Source: Mycolicibacter hiberniae
GTDB lineage: Bacteria; Actinomycetota; Actinomycetes; Mycobacteriales; Mycobacteriaceae
DNA length: 64,000 nt
Assembly (NCBI RefSeq): GCF_010729485.1
Contig: NZ_AP022609.1
Span: 558,001 to 622,000 of the forward strand
Reading direction: 5' to 3'
Below are positions 1 through 7,982 of the stretch, in pieces. The position numbers were made by a program, and so were the translations under genes. The stretch's first letter is position 1. Every line of letters starts with the position of its first letter. The notes under the pieces are model-generated. The model did no database searches and had not been told where the DNA came from. It worked only from the letters and a program-made list of their open reading frames with translations.

Positions 1-1200
1 CGACGGCGCAGCGCGGTGCTGGGCTCATTCTGGGTTGATCTGGTCCGCGGCACCCTGCGCATCCTGTTGCCCATCGCGGCTCTTGCCGCCATCGCGTTGA
101 TCGCCGGCGGCGTCGTCCAGAACTTCCACGTCGAAGACCAGACTCTGGCCACGATCGCAAGCGCGCCGCAGACCCTTCCCGGCGGCCCGGCGGCCAGCCA
201 GGAGTCCATAAAGCTGTTGGGCACCAACGGAGGTGGCTTCTACAATGCCAACTCCGCGCATCCCTTCGAAAACCCCACCGCGCTGACCAACTGGTTGGAG
301 ATCTTCCTGCTGCTGGTCATCGCGTTCTCGCTGCCCCGCACGTTCGGGCGCCTGGTGGGCAGCGCCAAGCAGGGGCACGCCATCGTCGCCGTCATGACCG
401 TGCTGGCCGTCATCGGCGTCGGCCTGCTCGGCTGGTCGCAACTGGCGCACCACGGCACCGTCCCCACCGCGGTCGGGGCCGCCGGCGAAGGGGTCGAGCA
501 GCGCCTGGGGATCGCCGACTCCGCGGTCTTCGCCGCCGCCACCACGCTGACGTCCACCGGCGCGGTGAATTCCGCGCACGACTCCTACACCAGTCTGGGC
601 GGCCTGATGACGATGGTCGACATGCAACTCGGGGAGGTGGCGCCCGGCGGCGCCGGTTCCGGGCTCTACGGACTCCTGATCCTCGCCGTGATCACCGTGT
701 TCGTCGCCGGTCTGATGGTGGGGCGTACCCCGGAATACCTGGGAAAGAAGATCACGGCGCGCGAAATCAAGCTGGCGGCAAGCTATTTCCTGGTGATGCC
801 GGTGGTCGTGCTGGCCGGCACAGCCATCTCGATCGCCCTGCCGGGACCGCGCTCGGCGATGAGCAACACCGGGCCGCACGGACTGTCCGAGGTGTTGTAT
901 GCCTTCACCTCCGCGGCGAACAACAACGGTTCGGCGTTCGCCGGGCTGGCGGCCGACGGCACGTGGTACGAGACCGCACTGGGAATCGCCATGCTCATCG
1001 GCAGATTCGTGCCGATCATCATGGTTCTCGCGCTGGCCGGGGCGCTCGCCGCGCAGGGACGCACTCCGGAATCGCTCGGCACGCTGCCCACCCACAAACC
1101 GCAGTTCGTGGGCTTGGTGGTCGGCGTGACGGTCATCCTGGTCGCGCTCACCTTCCTGCCGTCGCTGGCGCTGGGGCCGCTGGCTGAAGGGCTGCACTGA
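1..1200 (+). CDS. kdpA: Potassium-transporting ATPase subunit KdpA (5' end outside window)
   Basis: This is the K+-selective channel subunit of the KdpFABC high-affinity potassium pump in the cytoplasmic membrane. The reading frame is open from base 1, so only the last 399 residues are present; full-length KdpA is about 560 residues. Typical filter-region segments are visible: [19 protein letters not shown] near 230-270, [17 protein letters not shown] near 550-605, and [12 protein letters not shown] near 910-950. Several hydrophobic helices alternate with these loops. The TGA ends one base before kdpB begins, as expected for a translationally linked operon. Identification is firm; only the N-terminus is unseen. 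Confidence 0.97.
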   Translation, partial: RRRSAVLGSFWVDLVRGTLRILLPIAALAAIALIAGGVVQNFHVEDQTLATIASAPQTLPGGPAASQESIKLLGTNGGGFYNANSAHPFENPTALTNWLEIFLLLVIAFSLPRTFGRLVGSAKQGHAIVAVMTVLAVIGVGLLGWSQLAHHGTVPTAVGAAGEGVEQRLGIADSAVFAAATTLTSTGAVNSAHDSYTSLGGLMTMVDMQLGEVAPGGAGSGLYGLLILAVITVFVAGLMVGRTPEYLGKKITAREIKLAASYFLVMPVVVLAGTAISIALPGPRSAMSNTGPHGLSEVLYAFTSAANNNGSAFAGLAADGTWYETALGIAMLIGRFVPIIMVLALAGALAAQGRTPESLGTLPTHKPQFVGLVVGVTVILVALTFLPSLALGPLAEGLH

Positions 1201-1201
1201 C

Positions 1202-3340
1202 ATGCGTTCGGCCCTGGCCGCCTCCCCGCCACCGCAGACCGCGCACCGGCAGGTGCCGAGCGGCGTGATCGACCGCGCCCTGCTGGCCCGGTCGCTGCCC
1301 GCCGCGCTGCGCAAGCTCGATCCCCGCACCTTGTGGCGTAACCCGGTGATGCTCATCGTCGAGATCGGCGCGGTGTGGTCGACGGTGCTGGCGATGGGCG
1401 ATCCGAGCTGGTTCGGCTGGCTGACCGTGGGCTGGCTGTGGCTGACCGTGGTGATCGCCAACCTGGCTGAGGCGGTCGCCGAAGGCCGCGGCAAGGCGCA
1501 GGCCGACGCGCTGCGAAAGTCCAAGTCCGACGCGGTCGCGCGACGGCTCCGCGGCTGGACCCCCACCACACCCGGTATCGAAGAGGCCGTCGCGGCGCCG
1601 CTGCTGCAACGGGGAGACGTCGTGGTGGTCGAGGCGGGCGAGATCGTCCCCGGCGACGGCGACGTGGTGCAGGGCATCGCCTCGGTGGACGAATCCGCGA
1701 TCACCGGCGAATCGGCGCCGGTGATCCGGGAATCCGGCGGAGACCGCTCGGCGGTCACCGGCGGAACCCGGGTGCTCTCGGACCGCATCGTGGTCCGGAT
1801 CACCCAGCAGCCCGGACACAGCTTCGTCGACCGGATGATCGCGCTGGTCGAAGGCGCCAACCGGCAACGGACCCCGAACGAGATCGCGTTGAACATCCTG
1901 CTGGCCGCCCTCAGCATCATCCTGGTGATCGCCGTGGCCACCCTGCAGCCGCTGGCGATCTACTCCAAGGCCAACAATCCCGGTGTCGCCGACACCGCGG
2001 CGCTCAACGGCAACGGCGTCAGCGGCATCGTTCTGGTGGCGCTGCTGGTCTGCCTGATCCCCACCACGATCGGGGCGCTGCTGTCGGCCATCGGGATCGC
2101 CGGCATGGACCGGCTGGTGCAGCGCAATGTGCTGGCCATGTCCGGCCGCGCGGTGGAGGCCGCCGGCGACGTCAACACCCTGCTGCTGGACAAGACCGGC
2201 ACCATCACCCTGGGCAACCGGCACGCCTCGGAGTTCCTTGCGCTGACCGGGGTCAGCGCCGCCGAACTGGCCGACGCCGCCCAGCTGTCCAGCCTCGCCG
2301 ACGAAACCCCAGAGGGGCGCTCGATCGTCGTCTACGCCAAAGAGGCCTACGGGCTGCGTACCCGCACACCGGGCGAACTGACGGCCGCGACCTGGGTCGA
2401 GTTCTCTGCGCTGACGCGCATGTCCGGGGTGGACATCGGCGGACGCCAACTGCGCAAAGGCGCCACCCACGCGGTGACGGACTGGGTGCGCGGCCACGGC
2501 GGCGAGATCCCCACCGAACTCGGCCAGATCGTCGACGGTATCGGCGCCGCCGGTGGCACCCCGTTGGTGGTCGCCGAAGTGCTCGTCGGCGGACCCGCCA
2601 TGGTGCTCGGTGTCATTCACCTGCGCGACGTGCTCAAGCAGGGCATGCGCGAGCGGTTCGACGCGATGCGCCGGATGGGCATCCGGACCGTGATGATCAC
2701 CGGCGACAACCCGTTGACCGCCAAGGCGATTGCCGATGAGGCCGGGGTCGATGACTTCCTTGCCGAGGCCACCCCCGAAGACAAGCTGATGCTGATCAAA
2801 CGGGAGCAGCAGGGCGGTCGGCTGGTCGCGATGACCGGCGACGGCACCAACGACGCCCCGGCGCTGGCGCAGGCCGATGTCGGGGTGGCGATGAACACCG
2901 GCACCAGTGCCGCCAAAGAGGCCGGCAACATGGTGGACCTGGACTCCGACCCCACCAAACTCATCGAGATCGTGGAGATCGGCAAGCAGCTGCTGATCAC
3001 CCGGGGCGCGCTGACCACGTTCTCGATCGCCAACGACATCGCCAAATACTTCGCCATCATCCCGGCACTGTTCGTGGCGATCTTCCCGGGACTGGGTCTG
3101 CTCAACGTGATGCGGTTGCACAGTCCGCAGTCGGCGATCCTGTCGGCGGTGATCTTCAATGCGCTGATCATCGCCGCCCTGATCCCGCTGGCGCTACGCG
3201 GAGTGCGCTACGTCGCGGGCAGCGCATCCGTGTTGCTCAACCGCAACCTCGCGGTCTACGGCCTGGGCGGCATCGTGGCCCCGTTCCTCGGCATCAAACT
3301 GATCGACCTGCTGGTGCAGCTGCTACCCGGGATGGCCTGA
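1202..3340 (+). CDS. kdpB: Potassium-transporting P-type ATPase subunit KdpB
   Basis: The catalytic P-type ATPase subunit hydrolyses ATP to drive K+ uptake through KdpA. The 712-residue length is normal for the family. The phosphorylation motif DKTGTIT lies near residue 330, the actuator-domain TGES motif appears as ITGESAPV near residue 165, and the hinge motif [11 protein letters not shown] near residue 545. Hydrophobic helices flank the cytoplasmic domains. ATG at 1202 directly follows the kdpA stop, and kdpC begins one base after the kdpB stop, so the three genes are co-transcribed. Nothing in the sequence suggests loss of function. Confidence 0.98.
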   Translation: MRSALAASPPPQTAHRQVPSGVIDRALLARSLPAALRKLDPRTLWRNPVMLIVEIGAVWSTVLAMGDPSWFGWLTVGWLWLTVVIANLAEAVAEGRGKAQADALRKSKSDAVARRLRGWTPTTPGIEEAVAAPLLQRGDVVVVEAGEIVPGDGDVVQGIASVDESAITGESAPVIRESGGDRSAVTGGTRVLSDRIVVRITQQPGHSFVDRMIALVEGANRQRTPNEIALNILLAALSIILVIAVATLQPLAIYSKANNPGVADTAALNGNGVSGIVLVALLVCLIPTTIGALLSAIGIAGMDRLVQRNVLAMSGRAVEAAGDVNTLLLDKTGTITLGNRHASEFLALTGVSAAELADAAQLSSLADETPEGRSIVVYAKEAYGLRTRTPGELTAATWVEFSALTRMSGVDIGGRQLRKGATHAVTDWVRGHGGEIPTELGQIVDGIGAAGGTPLVVAEVLVGGPAMVLGVIHLRDVLKQGMRERFDAMRRMGIRTVMITGDNPLTAKAIADEAGVDDFLAEATPEDKLMLIKREQQGGRLVAMTGDGTNDAPALAQADVGVAMNTGTSAAKEAGNMVDLDSDPTKLIEIVEIGKQLLITRGALTTFSIANDIAKYFAIIPALFVAIFPGLGLLNVMRLHSPQSAILSAVIFNALIIAALIPLALRGVRYVAGSASVLLNRNLAVYGLGGIVAPFLGIKLIDLLVQLLPGMA

Positions 3341-3341
3341 G

Positions 3342-4235
3342 ATGAGAATGACGGACGCGATCCGGGGCCACCTGGTGGCGCTGCGGGCACTGCTGGTCTT
3401 GACCGCCATCCTGGGCATCGGCTACCCGCTGTTCGTCTGGCTGGTGGCGCAGATCCCCGGTCTGCACAGCCGCGCCGAAGGCTCACTGATCACCGTCGAC
3501 GGCCGGCCGGTCGCCAGCGCCCTGATCGGGCAGTCGTTCACCGACGCAGCCGGCCGTCCGTTGCCCCAGTATCTGCAGAGCCGGCCGAGCGCAACCGGCT
3601 ACGACACCCTGGCAAGCGGGGCAAGCAATTTGGGCCCGGAAAGCATGGTCGACCGGCCCGCGCACCCGAGCCTGCTCAGCGAAGTCTGCGCACGCAGCGC
3701 AGCCATTGCGCAGGCGGAAGGCCTGGGTGCGGCGGGCGGGGCGCGGCCGTTCTGCACTCCGGGCGGAAAGGGCGCGGTACTGGCCGTTTTCGGCCCGCGC
3801 GACGCCCACGGCGCCGTCACCCATCCGGGGCGCGTGGTCAGCGTCAACGAACCGTGCGAGACCGGCAGCGCACCCTTTATGGCCGAATATCACGGCGTCC
3901 GAGTGCAATGCGCGCAGCCGGGCGAGGACTATGCGGCCGGCCGCATCGTGCCGATCCGGGGGGCGGCGCCCGGGCATCCCCGGGTGCCGGCCGATGCGGT
4001 CACCGCCAGCGGCAGCGGCCTGGACCCCGACATCTCACCGGCCTACGCCGACCTGCAGGCCGAGCGGATCGCGAAAGCGCGGGGTATCAGCGCAGCCGAG
4101 GTCCGCGCGGTGATCGGCGCCCATCAGCGCGGCCGACTGCTGGGATTCCTCGGCCAGGCCCGGGTGAGCGTGGTCGCAGTCAACCTGGAATTGGACCGCA
4201 GGCACCCTGTCGCCGGTTGCTGCCGGGGCGGATGA
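3342..4235 (+). CDS. kdpC: Potassium-transporting ATPase subunit KdpC, enlarged form
   Basis: KdpC is the single-span subunit that stabilises KdpFABC and raises its affinity for ATP. A hydrophobic N-terminal segment (residues 14-36) is followed by the family landmarks GQSF near residue 63, SRPSATGYD near residue 85 and SGSNLGPE-like SGASNLGPE near residue 95. The C-terminus has TASGSGLDPDISP and LLGFLGQARVSVVAVNLELD. The protein is 297 residues, against about 190 in most KdpC proteins. The surplus is a segment of roughly 90-100 residues between about 110 and 205 that includes four cysteines and is absent from the short form. The flanking core is intact, so this reads as an insertion rather than a fusion at either end. 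Confidence 0.93.
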   Translation: MRMTDAIRGHLVALRALLVLTAILGIGYPLFVWLVAQIPGLHSRAEGSLITVDGRPVASALIGQSFTDAAGRPLPQYLQSRPSATGYDTLASGASNLGPESMVDRPAHPSLLSEVCARSAAIAQAEGLGAAGGARPFCTPGGKGAVLAVFGPRDAHGAVTHPGRVVSVNEPCETGSAPFMAEYHGVRVQCAQPGEDYAAGRIVPIRGAAPGHPRVPADAVTASGSGLDPDISPAYADLQAERIAKARGISAAEVRAVIGAHQRGRLLGFLGQARVSVVAVNLELDRRHPVAGCCRGG

Positions 4236-4242
4236 TCGAACT

Positions 4243-6777
4243 GTGAGCCCTTACGACTCGCCTTGCAAGCGTGGGGAGTTGCGCATCTACCTCGGTGCGG
4301 CTCCCGGCGTCGGCAAAACCTACGCGATGCTCGGGGAGGCCCATCGGCGGCTGGAGCGGGGCACCGACGTGGTGGCGGCGGTGGTCGAGACGTACGGCCG
4401 GCGGCACACCGAGGAACTGCTCGAGGGAATCGAGGTGGTCCCGCCGCGCTGGATCGACTACCGCGGCAAGCGTTTCCCCGAACTCGATGTCGACGCCGTG
4501 CTGGCGCGACGGCCGCAGGTGGCGCTCGTCGACGAGCTGGCCCACACCAACACGCCGGGAAGCACCAACCACAAACGGTGGCAGGACGTCGAACAACTGC
4601 TCGCTGCCGGAATCACGGTGATCTCCACGCTCAATGTGCAGCACCTGGAGAGCCTCAACGACGTCGTCGCCGAGATCACCGGCGTACAGCAGCAGGAGAC
4701 CGTGCCGGACGCGTTCGTCCGTCAGGCGTCGCAGCTGGAACTCGTCGACATCGCTCCCGAAGCCCTGCGCCGACGGCTCGCCCACGGAAACGTCTACGCA
4801 CCGGAGAAAGTCGACGCGGCCCTGTCGAACTTCTTCCGGGGCGGCAACCTCACAGCGCTGCGGGAACTGGCGCTGCTGTGGGTGGCCGACCAGGTGGACG
4901 CCGCGCTGGCCAAATACCGCGCCGACAACAAGATCACCGCCACCTGGGAGGCCCGCGAGCGTGTGGTGGTGGCCGTGACCGGCGGCCCGGAATCGGAGAC
5001 GCTGATCCGGCGTGCCTCACGGATCGCGTCGCGGTCCGGGGCGGAGCTGGAGGCGCTGCACGTGCTGACCGGCGACGGGCACGCGGGGTTGCCGCCCGCG
5101 CGGATCGGGAAGATCCGCGAACTGGCCGGCAGCCTGGGCGCTGCACTGCACGTCGTCGTCGGCGACGACGTGCCGAGCGCGCTGCTGGACTTCGCCCGCG
5201 AAGTCAACGCCACGCAGTTGGTGATCGGGACGTCACGCCGGTCCCGCTGGGCGCGGCTGTTCGAGGAGGGCATCGGAGCCACGGTGGTGCGCCGGTCCGG
5301 CAAGATCGACGTCCACATCGTGACCCACGAGGAGTCCCGGCGCGGCATCCGTAGGCCGGTGATGTCTGCCCGGCAACGTCGCGCCCTGCCGTGGCTGGCG
5401 GCGGCGCTCGTACCCGCGGCGGTGTGCGCCGTCACCGTGAAACTGTTGGACCCGCTGCTCGGGGTGGGCGGCGAGAGTGCGCTGTTCTTCGTCAGTGTGC
5501 TCGTGGTGTCGATGCTGGGCGGCGTTGGGGCGGCAAGTGTTTCGGCGGTGATATCGGGGTTGCTGCTCAACTATTTCCTGATCGACCCACGCTACAGTTT
5601 CACCATCGCCGACACCGATTCGGCGATCACCGAGATCGTCCTGCTGTTGGTCGCAGTTGCCGTCGCGGCGCTGGTGGATCGTGCCGCCGAACGCGCCCGC
5701 GAGGCCGGCCGTGCGTCACATGACGCGGAGCTTTTGGCCCTGTTCTCCGGGGCGGTGCTGCGCGGCGCCGATCTTGCGACGCTGCTGGAACGCGTGCGGG
5801 AGACCTACGCACTGCGGGCGGTGAGCCTGCTGCGGATGCGCACCCCGGCCGGCACGGAATCCGGGCGCACGATCATCGCCACCGTGGGCGAGGCACCGCA
5901 GTTGACCGTCGAGTCCGCCGACACCGCGATCGACGCCGACGAGGAATTCTGGATGCTGCTCTCGGGAAGGCAGTTGGCGGCCCGTGACCGACGGGTTTTG
6001 TCCGCGGTGGCCAAACAGGCTGCCGGGCTGGTCAGACAGCGTGAACTGGCCGCCGAGGCCACCCGCGCCGAGGCCGTCGGCCGCGCCGATGAGCTGCGCC
6101 GCTCGCTGCTGTCGGCGGTCAGCCATGACCTGCGGACCCCGCTGGCCGCGGCCAAGGCCGCGGTGTCGAGTCTGCGCGCCGACGACGTCGGATTCTCACC
6201 GGAGGACACCGCCGAACTGCTGGCCACCGTCGAGGAATCGGTCGACCAGCTCACCGCCCTGGTGGCCAACCTGCTCGATTCCTCCCGGCTTGCCGCCGGG
6301 GCGGTGCGACCGGCGTTGCACCGGGTGTATCTCGACGACGCCGTGGAACGCGCCATGGGAAGTATCGGCCGCGGGGACACCGGCTTTCGCCGTACCGGTA
6401 TCGAGCGTGTGGCCGTCGACGTGGGCGACGCGGTGGCGCTGGCCGATGCGGGACTGCTGGACCGGGTGCTGGCCAACCTGCTGGACAACGCCCTGCGCTA
6501 CGCCCCGAAGGGCTCCGTGCGGGTCAGTGCGTCCCGGCTCGGCGACCGGGTGGTGATCAACATCGCCGACCAGGGCCGGGGCCTGCCGCCCGGCGGCGAG
6601 CGCCTGTTCGAGCCCTTCCAGCGCAGCGGCGACCAGCACAACACCACCGGGATCGGGCTGGGCCTGTCGGTGGCGCGAGGGTTCGCCGAAGCGATGGGCG
6701 GAACCCTCTGCGCCACCGAGACACCGGGCGGCGGGCTCACCATGGTGCTGGATCTGGCCGCGCCGCCCGAGCCGTGA
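4243..6777 (+). CDS. kdpD: Sensor histidine kinase KdpD (copy 1, linked to kdpABC)
   Basis: This membrane sensor kinase responds to potassium limitation and turgor and normally phosphorylates KdpE. Visible domains in order: N-terminal KdpD domain with Walker A GAAPGVGKT near residue 20; Walker B-like LVDELAHTNTPG near residue 95; a universal-stress-like domain near 245-365; four membrane helices (DUF4118) near 380-480; a GAF-like region; an H-box SAVSHDLRTPLAAAK with the phospho-acceptor His near residue 628; and HATPase boxes NLLDNALRYAP and GIGLGLSVARGF. GTG at 4243 starts 8 bases after the kdpC stop, placing this copy in the kdp operon. No response regulator follows; the next gene is convergent. 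It is paralogous to the kdpD at 7982-10489. Confidence 0.95.
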   Translation: MSPYDSPCKRGELRIYLGAAPGVGKTYAMLGEAHRRLERGTDVVAAVVETYGRRHTEELLEGIEVVPPRWIDYRGKRFPELDVDAVLARRPQVALVDELAHTNTPGSTNHKRWQDVEQLLAAGITVISTLNVQHLESLNDVVAEITGVQQQETVPDAFVRQASQLELVDIAPEALRRRLAHGNVYAPEKVDAALSNFFRGGNLTALRELALLWVADQVDAALAKYRADNKITATWEARERVVVAVTGGPESETLIRRASRIASRSGAELEALHVLTGDGHAGLPPARIGKIRELAGSLGAALHVVVGDDVPSALLDFAREVNATQLVIGTSRRSRWARLFEEGIGATVVRRSGKIDVHIVTHEESRRGIRRPVMSARQRRALPWLAAALVPAAVCAVTVKLLDPLLGVGGESALFFVSVLVVSMLGGVGAASVSAVISGLLLNYFLIDPRYSFTIADTDSAITEIVLLLVAVAVAALVDRAAERAREAGRASHDAELLALFSGAVLRGADLATLLERVRETYALRAVSLLRMRTPAGTESGRTIIATVGEAPQLTVESADTAIDADEEFWMLLSGRQLAARDRRVLSAVAKQAAGLVRQRELAAEATRAEAVGRADELRRSLLSAVSHDLRTPLAAAKAAVSSLRADDVGFSPEDTAELLATVEESVDQLTALVANLLDSSRLAAGAVRPALHRVYLDDAVERAMGSIGRGDTGFRRTGIERVAVDVGDAVALADAGLLDRVLANLLDNALRYAPKGSVRVSASRLGDRVVINIADQGRGLPPGGERLFEPFQRSGDQHNTTGIGLGLSVARGFAEAMGGTLCATETPGGGLTMVLDLAAPPEP

Positions 6778-6778
6778 C

Positions 6779-7231
6779 TCAGTGCTTCCAGATGACCTTG
6801 TCGACTCCGGCGGCGTCGCGGTAGACGACGCTGTCGGGCGCCGTGCCGTTCTTGACGTCGAAGTAGAGCCGGCCAGTGGTCTGGCTGCCCGTCGCGATGG
6901 GCGCGTTGGGCAGGCCGTCGGTTTCGTTGCCCTTCATCACCGAGAACGTCGAGCTGTTGACGGCGCGGGCGTTGAAGTCGGCGATATTCGGTGTCGGTGA
7001 ACCGCTGACCGCACGGGCGGTGACATCGGAATACCAGATCCCGTCATTGTGCCCGCTGGGCTGCAGGTTCTCGACGGTGTAATCGATGGCTCCGCCGGGG
7101 CTTTGAATTTCTTGCGAGTCGCCGAACCCGACCACCTGGGGGTCGGCCCATGCCGGCGACACTGCCAGCATTCCTGCCGCAGCGAGGCCGGCCGTTGCCA
7201 CGGCTGTTTTCTTGGCGATGTGGGAGAACAT
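6779..7231 (-). CDS. MPT63-like secreted immunoglobulin-fold protein (DUF1942)
   Basis: A small exported protein of about 150 residues. The N-terminus is a Sec signal peptide: positive MFSHIAKK, a hydrophobic Ala/Gly/Leu core and an AWA-DP cleavage site near residue 30. The mature part resembles mycobacterial MPT63/DUF1942 beta-sandwich proteins, with motifs such as IDYTVENLQPSGH and GRLYFDVKNGTAPDSVVY. ATG at 7231 is preferred over an upstream in-frame ATG because GGAAGGAG lies about 9 bases before it and the signal peptide begins there. Its stop is one base from the convergent kdpD stop. The function of the family is unknown; MPT63 is known as a secreted antigen. Its position between two kdp regulatory genes is unusual. 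Confidence 0.85.
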   Translation of the reverse strand: MFSHIAKKTAVATAGLAAAGMLAVSPAWADPQVVGFGDSQEIQSPGGAIDYTVENLQPSGHNDGIWYSDVTARAVSGSPTPNIADFNARAVNSSTFSVMKGNETDGLPNAPIATGSQTTGRLYFDVKNGTAPDSVVYRDAAGVDKVIWKH

Positions 7232-7298
7232 CACGGTATAGCTCCTTCCGCTTGGTTCGGAAGGCATATCCGCGCCGACGGAATTCAAAACCTGCAAT

Positions 7299-7982
7299 TC
7301 ACACCTCGAAGCGATAACCCATCCCCGCCTCGGTGAGCAGATGCTTGGGATTCGACGGATCGTTTTCGAGTTTGCGCCGCAACTGTGCCAGGTAAACCCG
7401 CAGGTACTGGGTCTCCTTGGCGTAGGCCGGACCCCACACCTGGGTGAGCAATTCGTCGCGGCCCACCAATTTGCCCCGGTTGCGCACCAGCATCTCCAAC
7501 ATGCCCCACTCGGTGGGGGTCAAGTGCACCTCGCCGCCGTTCTTGGTGACTTTCTTGGCCGCCAGGTCCACGGTGAACGAAGAGGTCTCGACTATCGGCT
7601 GGTCGATCTCGGCGGTTGCCGCATTGCGCCGTGCGGCGGCCCGCAGCCGAGCCAGGAATTCGTCCATTCCGAAGGGTTTGGTGACGTAGTCGTCGGCGCC
7701 GGCGTCCAGGGCCTCCACCTTGTCGGCGGAGTCGGTGCGCGCCGACAGCACGATCACCGGAGCCGTCAGCCAGCCGCGCAGCCCGGCCAGCACCTCGATG
7801 CCGGAGATGTCGGGCAGTCCCAGGTCCAGGATCACCACGTCCGGGCGCTGTTCGGCGGCGGCGCGCAGCGCCCCGGCCCCGGTCGAGGCGGTGACGACTT
7901 CGTAGCCGCGCACCGACAGGTTGATCTTCAGCGCGCGCAGGATCTGCGGCTCGTCGTCGACTACCAGAACCCGTGTGCTCAT
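7299..7982 (-). CDS. kdpE: Response regulator KdpE
   Basis: An OmpR/PhoB-type transcription factor of 227 residues. The receiver domain has the acidic pair DDE near residues 9-11, the phospho-acceptor Asp53 in VILDLGLPD, and Lys in VTKPFG near residue 103. The C-terminal winged helix includes LTPTEWGMLEMLV, GRDELLTQVWGP, YLRVYLAQLRRKL and GYRFEV. It should activate kdpFABC when phosphorylated. Its ATG overlaps the TGA of the upstream kdpD by one base (TGATG), so the two are translationally coupled. This is the only response regulator in the window, although two KdpD kinases are present. Confidence 0.97.
   Translation of the reverse strand: MSTRVLVVDDEPQILRALKINLSVRGYEVVTASTGAGALRAAAEQRPDVVILDLGLPDISGIEVLAGLRGWLTAPVIVLSARTDSADKVEALDAGADDYVTKPFGMDEFLARLRAAARRNAATAEIDQPIVETSSFTVDLAAKKVTKNGGEVHLTPTEWGMLEMLVRNRGKLVGRDELLTQVWGPAYAKETQYLRVYLAQLRRKLENDPSNPKHLLTEAGMGYRFEV

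Noticed and set aside
25..1941. Long minus-strand reading frame of 638 codons opposite kdpA and kdpB
   Set aside because: It is antisense to two well-matched kdp genes, has Arg/Gly/Ser-rich composition typical of shadow frames in high-GC DNA, and shows no motif.
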